64,000 nucleotides of DNA from Mytilus edulis (lineage: Eukaryota > Mollusca > Bivalvia > Mytilida > Mytilidae): contig NC_092345.1 of the NCBI RefSeq assembly GCF_963676685.1, positions 49,869,838-49,933,837 on the forward strand, written 5' to 3'. Each line of letters opens with the position of its first letter. Position 1 is the first letter of the stretch. This document shows positions 33,682-45,600 of the stretch, in pieces. The notes below the pieces were generated by a model that was not told the DNA's origin, ran no database searches, and worked only from the letters and a program-made list of their open reading frames with translations. A program made the translations under genes and the position numbers.

Positions 33682-36600
33682 GTAGGTTTCTCTATGATTA
33701 TGTAATGTATATATTTGTTTGTTTCGTCTGTAAATTTTATTCAAAATCCTTTTCCTCTTTTCTGTTCACACTAACAGGCACTTCATCCGAACAAATGGAT
33801 GTAATTCCTTTAGAATATTTTTCGAAAAACAGAATTGAACTTCTAATTTTTTTTTTTTATAATAACGAAATCTGAATGACGTGCTTAATTTTTAACACAA
33901 CCTATATTGATGGAAGAAATTTCTAAACAGAAATTGTACACTTGAAAGATATGCCATTATATTTACAAATACGATAGGGGAGAACATCGGGATGGGGGTG
34001 GGGTGAGGGGAGGGGACAACTTACTCTATTAACAGTGGTATGATAAGCCACTTTAATATCTCGCCATTGTTAGCTTCTTCACTGTAAATCTAAGTGTTAA
34101 TAAATAGAACACTGCTTGAACGCTTTTTTGTAACACTTTTTGAACGTGTAATGGTGTTCCAAATGTTTACACTAGTGTTCATCAATTGAATGTGTGGTGT
34201 TCAGTTTTTAATACCTTTGTGTTTCATTTTTGAACACTTGATGTTAGAGACCTTAACATTAGTGTTCAACGATTTAACGTGTCCGAATGTTCAAAATCTT
34301 AATACGTCGACGCGTTCAACGGCCATGTAACACTTTTTGAACACACAGAACATGTTCAAAAACCAAAATGTTAAGATTCAGAACACCAGACGTTAACATT
34401 CAGAACAGTTGAGATAAGTGTTCAAAATGATGGTGTTCAAATGTGGAACATGTTCTATTTTCAAGAGTACATAATTTTTCATAAGTATTAAACTGTTATA
34501 AAAACTATATTGAATCAGGCAAAATATAACAATAAAACATATTTTAACAAGTAATTCTTTATATAATCAAATGAGCATGTATGTAAGAAAAGTGCACAAG
34601 AATACCTTATGATATCACAAGTAACATTCAGTGAAATCACATACATAATGGTTTTAAACTGACTCAAATATATCACAAATATTGATTTACCCCTACATGA
34701 CTAGATAGTTGCTACATCAAGTGTATCCAACCAAAAAAGCATGTCAATGTGATAAGTAGATAGTTTATGAGATAGATATTTGTCACAAGGAAAGTTTAAA
34801 AGTTTACAAATTCCAACAGTTCTTATACGATCACATATGCACGCTCCACTTTTCAGTGCATCTTCACTTGAAGCTATCAACTGGGTGGTATTTTATGTGT
34901 TGTTATCAACTTCTAATGTCAAATCCTCCACAACAAGTAATGTCTATGAGCCTATATATCCTGCAAAATAAAATTAAAAATTAATAGAAGAGAATTTTTC
35001 ATAAAGCATAAAAAAAAATGCAATGGTTGTTATGCTTTAATTTCAATATATACTAGAGTACAAATTGATATTCTATGGCAGTGAAATGCAAGTTTTGACA
35101 TTATAAATTACAAAAGACGATTTCTTGACCTAAGGTATACAGATATAGAAATGATACACCCACATAAGCTATTAATATGCATATATTGTCATACCTTTTT
35201 TTACATCTTTCTTTTTTCCAACACTATAGCATGCAGAAATGACCTTTGTGTGATTATTGGATACCGGTTCCTAGTTCAAACATATCAATCTAACGATTCT
35301 GCAAATAATAAAAAAAGAATGCATTTTCTAAGTAAAAAATGGTGTTCTAAATGTTTACATTAGTGTTCAATAATTGAATGCGTGGTGTTCAGTTTTAAAT
35401 GGCTATGTGTTTCACTTTTGAACACTTTAAAAAAAGATGTTAGAGTTCTTAACACTAAGTGTTCATCAATTGAATATGTGGTGTTTAGTTTTTAATGCCT
35501 TTGTGTTTCATATTTGAACACTTGATGTTAGAGTTCTTAACACTTCGTGTTCATCAATTGAATGTGTGGTGTTCCGTTTTTGGTGCCTTTGTGTTTCATT
35601 TTTGAACACTTGATGTTAGAGTTCTTAACACTTAGTGTTCAGCTAATATACGTGGATGTCAACAATCATCATTTATTCTGTATAACAGACACACGATCAC
35701 AGATTGGTTATTCATCAGTTTAGGAAATCATCAGAACAACGCTGACAGTTATTTACGTTTAATCTTAATCCTGTTCTTTAAGTCTTTTATGTTGAATATT
35801 GAAAATTTGGATATAACAGTTATGAATATTTGACAAATATATATCTGACAATAGCAAATACCAAGGAAGCCATCTAACTACCTATCCTAACTTGTTACTA
35901 ACTTCTTTCGTGTTCATGTGGAATAGAAGTCCCTTCTCCAGTTCTCTTCCTTGTGTGTATCCATTCTTCGTTTAACCGCCTAAATCACCAGCCGATATCT
36001 GTTTCCGGTATTTGGTACCCTGGTATATTTTTTTTAACGCGAGGTGTTTAAAATTTCGAGCGATTTGAACACTGATTGAACATGTAATGTTAATAAACTG
36101 AACGGATCATGAAATAAGATAAACATCGACATATTTTTATTACGATATTATCATAACAGGCCTCATTGATATGCGTAATTATGTCACTTATAAGTAAAAC
36201 TAGTAATAATAATAAAATAAGTTCATAAGCTATACATATATGCCAGCTTGGAAGTTTAATATTTCACATTTACTAAAATATTAGTAAAAAATTCACAAGA
36301 TCATCATATTTTTAAATTAACTTCTTTGTAAATTTTCCAATAATTAGAAGAATAGAAAATCGGACAAACAACTATGAGGTTTAGATCAGAATTTGAACAC
36401 CGGTGTTCACTGTGTCTGAACACACATGTTAATATTTTTAACACAAACGTTAAAACTTTGAACACGTCTCTAAGCATGAACATATGACGTTAAAATATTG
36501 AACATTCAGGCGTCAGGTATATTTACAGTGTTGTCATATAACAGTTACTGTGAAAGATATGACATGTATGGCAAGGCTGTTATAGGCATCAAATTGATTT

Positions 36601-39600
36601 TTTTTCACACTTTCGTAATTATCGGAGATATTTGTCAACATGACATCTATTTATAAAATAGCGAAATCATGATTATTGTTAAAAAATATATGATGGGCAG
36701 TATGTAATTTCTTTATTCAAAGTTTATGAAAAAGGGTCGGCAACTGTCATGACTGGATATTTCAGTTGCTCAATCTAACACATGCGTAGCAAGATCTGCT
36801 TCACCTTCCGGAGTACCTCGATCACCCCCCCCCCCCCCCCCCCACCGTTTTTGGTGGGACTCGTGTTGCTTTGTCTTTAGTTTTCTATGTTGTGTCTTGT
36901 GTATACTGTTATTTGTCTGTATGTCTTTTTTCTTTTTTAGCCATGGCGTTGTCAGTTTATTTTCGATCTATGAGTTTGAATGTTTCTATGGTATCTTTCG
37001 TAGATATTTTGACATATATGCTCCCTCTCTTTTAAAGACATTGACATATATGCTCCCTCTCTTTTAAAGACATTGACATATATGCTCCCTCTTTTTTAAC
37101 GACATTGACATATATGCTCCCTCTCTTTTAAAGACATTGACATATATGCTCCCTCTCTTTTAAAGACATTGACATATATGCTCCCTCTCTTTTAAAGACA
37201 TTGACATATATGCTCCCTCTCTTTTAACGACATTGACATATATGCTCCCTCTCTTTTAAAGACATTGACATATATGCTCCCTCTCTTTTAAAGACATTGC
37301 CATATATGCTCCCTCTCTTTTAAAGACATTGACATATATGCTCCCTCTCTTTTAAAGAAATTTTTGTATAAAAATTCCTCTATGTTCAACCCCCATATTC
37401 ATAATTCTTTTGAAAGACTAACATGTTTAACCCCGCCACATTATTTATGTATGTGCCTGTCCCAAGTCAGGAGCCTGTAATTCAGTGGTTGTCGTTTGTT
37501 TATGTGTTAAATATTTGTTTTTCGTTCATTTTTTTTTTACATAAATAAGGCCGTTAAATATTTTTTTCGTTGGAATTGTTTTACATTGTCTTATCTTAGC
37601 TAACTATGCGATATGGGCTTTGTTCTTTGTTGAAGGCCGTACGGTGACCTATTGTTGTTAATGTCTGTGTCATTTTTGTCTTTTGTGGATAGTTGTCTCA
37701 TTGGCAATCATACCACATCTTCTTTTTTATAATACTGCTTCTTCCAATGTTGAAAACTTAGTCAAAGTTATTGAGGACTTAGTACATGAAGTATATACAT
37801 TTTCTTTATTATATAACTATGGATTTTTGAAGAAAATTCTTATAGTTTTAAATATCCAGTAACACAGCTTGAGTACCCTCATTTTGTCGGGAAATTAGTT
37901 TTTTGTTCAATATCACTGGATTTTCCAAATCGATAATGTTTACACTATACTGAATGAACAATGATCTTCTTCTGAGCGACAGCTGTTGTGCAGAGACAGC
38001 CATTGACCTTTGATGTCTTCCAGATTGTCTTACCTTTTTTTTTTAAATTACATACAGTTAAAAACGTAATGAAAATATGTTGGAGAATCAGCTTGTAGGT
38101 CTAGTTAAGAACAGGTTTCATATACATTTAACATGAAGATGATTGAGCCCTGAATATGCATTGAAAAGTTTTTCAAGTTTTAATCATTCGGGAGACAGTC
38201 AATGGAGACTTACACCCATGATTCGATAAAATAACAAGTTGTTGAATAGAATGTTTAATATCACACATATTACTACTACAATGTATATAAAATTTCTGCA
38301 TCAAGATTTGGTAGCAAAAAACCTTTCTACACAAACAACATAAATATAGTCAAAATACCATTTGATAGTTTTAGAAGGGCGGAGCCTGCATGACGGTATC
38401 ACGAATGACCAAACAAGTGACCTGAAACTGAGGTTCATATACAGAGATATATTTTTTTTTCTGAGACAAGTTCGTGCATGGAAGATGAATAAATGACAGG
38501 AAATTTTTCACCGTTTTAAATGGAAATCTAGGCGATAGCAATACATCAGAATGCTCTCACGGTCATCGAGATGTAAAAATCGTACAGTTCCAATGCACGC
38601 ATTTTAAAATACAGGTGGTAAATGTTAATACTATCATTGGTTTGTAATCAACAATTATAAAAAGATGCATTGTTGTTTTTTTCTATGGTCGGGTTGTTGT
38701 CTCTTTGGCACATTCCCCATTTCCATTCTCAATTTTATTGTGTTGCTAAAATTTTGTTGGAATTGTCCATTTGCAACTTATAACTTGAAGGCAATGTGAG
38801 TTGCAATCATTCGTCACGTCCTTCATCGTCGTCGTCGTCGTCGTCGTCGTCATCGACCCGTTGGCAATCATACCACATCATCCGCTTCTTATTTTTTTTT
38901 TTTTTTTTATAATATACGAAAAATAAATATAAGGTACAGCAACAAACAGCAATCACTGCATTATAGGCTCATAATTTGGCAACAAAAACTTCCTTAACCT
39001 GGGACAGATGTGTTGCATTACAATATTAGAACAAACTAAATTTCAGTTTAAACGGGCATTATTTTCATCAGAATGATACAAAGCAGAAAACAAATCTATC
39101 AAAAACACGTTTACTATGTCACGGTATATAAAAGTCAAACATACCGGAAAAGAGTGATATATGCATAATATGAACAATAACAAATACAATCATGTATATT
39201 GAATTGTCTCAATAGAACGAACTAATTTGATGTCTCTTTTGGTTTGGTAAAACATAGTTTCTGATGGCTATATTTCCCTCTCAAGATAATAATGCTAGCA
39301 TAGTTTATCATTGTCACATAATAAATATTTGAACAAGGACGAATCACTTATCTTAGCATAATGGTTCCGGGAAGTAGAACCACTCTTTCGTTTAATGACC
39401 ATTTGATAAACCTTTGCTCAGTGTTGGATCCAGGGGGGGGGGGGTTCCGGGGGTGCGCACCGGCCCTTTATTTTTGCCGATCAATGCATTTGTATCGGGA
39501 CATATGTTTTGCACCCCCCCTTTGCCCTGGGTGCCCTGGGTTAGCACCCCCCCTTTCGAAAATTCCTGCATCCGCCCCTGTTTGCTAATGTAGTATTTAC

Positions 39601-42600
39601 ATTTCTAATCATATTTAAGAACCGAAATAATACACCAAAATATTGGTGTTCAATTACAAAATCCGACTGCATTTTGTACGATTTGAAACTTTAACAGTTG
39701 ATATTGTCATTAAAATCAATGAATTTGGATAAGTTTGAACTAATATAGATATTTTCGAAGGTATATTACCTATTTAGTGTATTTCATTTGCTGTGAAGTA
39801 CAAAATGCTTCATACGTTTTACTGGATTTGTTTGGATTTGTAAGATTTATATTCTTTTCTTGATAAAGTATCGATTTGAGAGGTTTTTTTTTGTCACTGG
39901 ACATTGATTCATGAACACAAATTCATCGCTCATCAATTAAAGATTTATATTTGCAGATTTACACAAGGTGTTAAACATTTTTTATATTATATTACAAACT
40001 TGCCTAAAATAAAACTTAAGTCAGATTATAAAATGCTATGGTTCAGTTCAAGCTTTCACCTTTCTATTGTCGTAACATATTAGATCGGACGGTTATATTC
40101 TACAAGTATCGTGTTGACCATCATTAAGATTGTAAGATATGGCATTATATTACTACCATGGTAAAAGTAACCATTAAATTGTAACACCTCGGGACTGATC
40201 AAAGAAGATATATCGTATAAAAATAATCATCGTGTAGAACGCAGTCGTCATCAGTTAACTTCTATATTTCTCCCTTCTGAAACTGGTCACAAAATTTAAA
40301 GCAATCCTGACTTGTCAGACTTCACACCAATTCATTTCATTCATTCCACAAACAGATTTATATCTGACTTTGCAGTATGTGTTTAGCTCATTGTTAAAGG
40401 CCGTATGATGACCTTGTTGTTAATTTCTGTCTCATTTTTGTCACTTGTGGAGAGTTGTCTCATTGGCAATCATATTAAAACAACTTCTTGTTATACATAT
40501 AATAAGTTTCCGAAATGACCACTATCCTTACAAATATTCATATTAGAACTTGTGTATATTTGCTATTTCTTGACTACAAAATGAATACTAATATAGGTTT
40601 CGACTTTTGATAAAAAAAAATATATATATTAAGACATTTTTTTTAAAATTTTAGAAACATAAATGTATTTAGTTGACAATTTAATTACTTTATAAAGCTA
40701 TACTTGAATCAAAGGGATTGAATTTGAAACCCGATTTTCTCTAAAAAACAATAATAAATATAAATTTTCAACTGGTTTCCATGACAATACACCGGAACTT
40801 CATTATATATCTGTGTTATTTTTCTTCATTTGTCCTCAGAAATGGAAATTCAATACTTATTTACGATACACATTCTGAGGGTTATTTTAGAACAAATATC
40901 AATACTCATCAACGTGTGAGTTACAGATGTGTAATAAACCTCAAATTAATATGAAAATCGATTTTTGTCCTCCGAAAACTTATAATTATGATATCAAATA
41001 ATTACAGAATCTGTTTATTCTTTCATTTAAAAGTCTTAAGATCCTTTCTTTTTTAGTAAAACTCAGTCTGACAAAATTATGAAATTCAAAGCTATGTTGT
41101 TGTTACCATGGAAGTATTCCATGTTGTTACACAATGTGTGACTCTCTTTCTTTAAAAAAAAAAAAAAAGCAATCGCGAACAATAGAACGCTACATATAAT
41201 TGAATTGTAAATTTGCTGTACAGTTCTGAAAAAAAATTATTATTTTATTTGATATATATATTTGCATCGATAATGGTTATATTACACGCAGAGGGATATT
41301 CAAATGACCCGTATAAGTAGTAATTGTCCCAAAAAACGACGATTCCAATGGAGCACGAGATGTGAAAAGAATTAGAATATGATTTTGTTCAGTTCAGTCA
41401 TTAATTAAAGTGAAATGATGAAATAATAATTCGTTTTTAGCATGTTTAGCAGCCAATTTGGTTCAATTTTGTCAAAATAAGCAGATAAACATGGATGATA
41501 TTATTCACCTGCAAGTGAATAATTCGACATTATTGAATCCATATTCATTTTACCTTCAATATAACCCATTAGCTAGAAATTGGTTACGTATGTATATATC
41601 GTGGTTGACCACTAAAAGGGAAAAAATGCCAACAAAAGTGAACATTCGTTAACTGATTCGATTCACAAAAACGCAATCAATACAGGTAAATACGATAATT
41701 AACTTTTTAATCTTAAACTTTAACATGAAATTAAACAGACCTAGACAAATCCAATTGCACGAGGTCGCTATTTATTTATATTTATGTCAATGTGTATATC
41801 GGGTTGTTTGATTGTCTGCAGTTTTCGGGGGTCATATCGATACTGTTCATTAGATGACGTCTGGACTAAAATACACACAAAATTTTTGTATATATATATA
41901 TATATATATACACGCATTGTTAACTGTTTAACTGTTTAACTCAGACTTATTGCAATTTGAATATACGTTTTAGTATGTTATAAATCAAATATATGAATTT
42001 GAGTTCAAGATGGTGAACATAAATTTGACAGCTTGTGCCCCTTTAAATTGTTTTTGAGTTGTTGCCTATTATTAGAATGCCTGGAATTTTGAGCATTCTA
42101 TGCTCTTATCAGCCTCTTGTATAAAAACTACTATTACTAAAATAATGATGTAATGAGACAACAACGCGTACTAGTATATAATTGTTCAGGGAGTTCTTCA
42201 AATTTAGAAATGCGTATCAACTTAAATAAACATTTTTATTTCTTAAACCATTTTGCTAAGTGAGTCTATTATATATACGGTTTGAATGATTATTTTTTTA
42301 CATTTTATTTGGCAAAGTCATGAGTTCCAAACAGCAAAACACCGTACACAACGCTTCTTTTCGGAATAAAATATCGAAAGAAATATATGCATGAAAGATT
42401 TCATTGCCAATTATTGATACAACTATACTTATTACCCACACATAGTGGCCTAGCTTCTATCAGAAAAAGAGTTGTAATGATCGGATGAGACGAGTGCCAA
42501 CTTCTTTGACACGTATTTACACATGTTTTTAGTAATCGTTCTTGTTTTGGGAAAAATAATGAGACATCTCTAATCATCAACCTACGACCAAATCATTTCA

Positions 42601-45600
42601 TAAAACAACAATTGTTTAGATTGAGGTACATATTGATATTATGTGAACAACACAAAGATTTTCGTTACCGTTTGAGGTCAAAATCGATCACGACCGCTTG
42701 GCTAGTACCTATATCCGCTGTACTGATGATACACAGTGTTTTTAGATTATTGGAATCTGATTAAAATGTAACTGTTCACGCGTTAATTTCAGCATCTTCT
42801 TTCATTTGTGTGCAGCATCTTCGTAAATTTGTGTGGCGTGTATTGATCTCTCGTTTAACATTCTATCTTTGAGGATTATAAAAGAAATAATTATAGCAGA
42901 CAAATGTGCACAAGGGTGCTTTTGTGTCTGTATTTTCACGCACAAAGATGTACGGTTTTAAAATTTTGGTAAAAGATGAATCAGCGATTGTGTCCGAAGT
43001 ATGTCTACCATGTATAAATATAGTTTAGATTTTCTATGTTTATTATTATCACACTGGACAAACAAATAGGTACATACGAATAGAAGGATAATTATACCGA
43101 ATGCAGCTAGGCTAATACTTTTAGATATTTGGATGAGATTTTAGCTCTCAATAATGACGACTTCAGTATGTATTCTAAAGAAATTTATCCTGTTGAACTT
43201 ACTTTAAATAAAGCTAATACTAACAATGACCACTGCCCTTTCCTCGACCTTGATATATTTATCATTAACGGAAAGCTTCATACTAAAATCTATGATAAAA
43301 GAGATGATTTCTCATTTCCTATCGTTAATTATCCATTTTTAGATGGTGACGTTCCCTTGTCACCATCTTACAGTGTTATATCTCAACTTGTACGATTCGC
43401 TCGTGTATGTAACAATGTTTAAGATTTTAACTGGAGAAATTTATGTATTACTGAAAAATTATTACACCAGGGTTTTCGATATCACAAACTAGTCAAAACA
43501 TTTACTAAATTTTATCATCGGTATAAGGACATCATTCGTAAATATTGCTCAACATGCAGACTTCTTATAAGTTATACGTTCAGGTATTTCACATCAAATA
43601 TGTTATCGAAATATTCTTTATAAAGCACAAAAATGTCAGTATTCACCTCAGAAGCTTGAAAACCTTTAAATAGACTTATTAAGAAGGGATATAGTTACGA
43701 TACTGTTGTCAGGTCATTAAAGATTGCATATTTTGGCGTTAATATTAATTCACTTATAGGGTCTTTGCATCGGAACTAAACACATGTATTATTAATAAAC
43801 ACATTTATTCTAAAAACAGTTGTTGGCATGACACGGGTTATGGTCCTCTCATATATATTATGATGGTATGATACTAAACCCCTCACGGGGAAGATTGTGT
43901 CTGATATTCATATGATAAAGACATAATTTTTCAATCAGTTTAATTGAGGTTCGGAGCTGGCATGTCAGTTAACTGCTAGTAGTCTGATGTTATTTATGTA
44001 TTATTGTCATTTTGGTTTTTTTTCTTTGGTTAAATTTTCTGACATCAGACACGGACTTCTCTTGAACTGAATTTGTTAGTCTTGTATTATTTTAACTTTT
44101 AGTTTCTTGTGTACAATTTGGAGTTTATCACTGAACCAGTATACATTTGTTTAGGGGCCAGCTGAAGGACGCCTCCGGGTGCGATAATTTCTCGTTGCAT
44201 TGAAGACCTATTGGAAGTGCCTGTTGGTGACCTTCTGCTGTTGTCTGCTCTATGGTCGGGTTGTTGTCTCTTTGGCACATTGCCCATTTCCATTCTCAAT
44301 TTTATAAGTCATCATTGATCGAACAACTTACATAAATATAGATCAATACATAAGATGCATTTGAATTATCAGATATTTCTTGTTAATTTTATTTTTTCAC
44401 ATTACAAAACAATAGGAAAGGTGCTAAAAACACTGGAGAGAGCTTGATCAACGAATATCAAGTGTTATTTTCAAAATGTATTCGAACATTATACAATTAT
44501 GGCCCGTTGAAGAGGTGAATATCCAAAATTGTCAACACGAGAAGGTTATTTCATTGAGGGTTGACAATTTTGGATATTCATCGATTCTAAGGGGCCACAA
44601 TTGTTTTATTATACCGAACAAACAGTGGAAGTGCATTTCGAACACAGGCTGACGTTTGAAAATACATTTGTGTTCGATTTTCTCGAATATACAACAAAAG
44701 TAGAATCTTTTTGTAAAATATTGATGGCCCCGAAAAGGACCGTTTATAAGAGACATCATCGGCTGCTGCCACTCTCAGCTCTATCTATGTCCAATGCCGT
44801 CTTTCCTCGTCTCTCGATGGGCATATTTTTTTACAGAATTTCTGTCAATATTTTTGGTATAAAACTTATAAATCCCTTTTTTGTATTTTACTGTTCAACT
44901 AAGAAACATAGCCTAGGCTTGAGTTTAAAGGCTCTCTTAATTTGAAGAAATTTGTTGTGACTCTTGGTCACACTTTAAAATATAAAATATATATGATCAG
45001 TACTATTTATTTAATAATTATATCAATTTTCAGAAAGATTATTGAAATTGTATTAACTATGTTTTATTGCATTAAATATTATCAGAAGTGTTTATAAAAA
45101 AATTCTGCTAAGAATGATCCCACATATAAAAATTACATGTAGTATATTTCATCCGCCAGATCTAATTTCTTTCAATATAGCTAGGTTTTTAATTTTACAT
45201 GTATAGGTGTCATTATCCACATTTCTGAATTGTTTTTTTATTTACTGCAGTAATATTTTGTGTTTTAATATTTAAATTTAGTCCTTCTCTGAAAAATAGG
45301 GGGAAGTATCTCTTCTTTATATTATCATAACATAGTTATTGAAAGATCTGAAGCAAGACTTGATGGTTCTGATAGTAATTTAATAATGGCTACAAAATAT
45401 ACAATTGGTATCGCCGTAGCGACGTTACGTAACAAGTAAATGTCCGAAGGTTTGTGCGTGACGTTCCCGGAATAATCGCAGATATTACATCCCATCCTCG
45501 TCGCCATTGAAAGATCTGAAGCAAGACTTGATGGTTCTGATAGTAATTTAATAATGGCTACAAAATATACAATTGGTATCGCCGTAGCGACGTTACGTAA

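Larger units (their letters stand above)
32961..42739 (+). repeat. Duplication unit 1 of the GT92 exon 1 region
   Basis: TTTTTAGATTAT..GAATCTGATTAAAATG at 32966 recurs at 42740, directly after the end of this unit, and the match runs through exon 1 (33681 versus 46509). Further matched blocks are 40060-41960 versus 53258-55960. This implies a tandem duplication of about 9.8 kb, later broken up by insertions. Between 33.7 and 40 kb I see almost no match, because each unit received different elements. Confidence 0.8.

Noticed and set aside
38822..38850. (TCG)n as part of a coding poly-Ser or poly-Val tract
   Set aside because: No flanking frame; it sits among repeat fragments in an intron.
39361..39588. 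75-residue frame with a proline/cysteine-rich end
   Set aside because: Mostly the hAT-like MITE at 39419-39580 read through; the same happens at 16210-16488 in the reverse copy.
44601..44945. 114-residue frame on the + strand
   Set aside because: Begins in one arm of a foldback, shows no family motif, and lies in an insert absent from unit 1.
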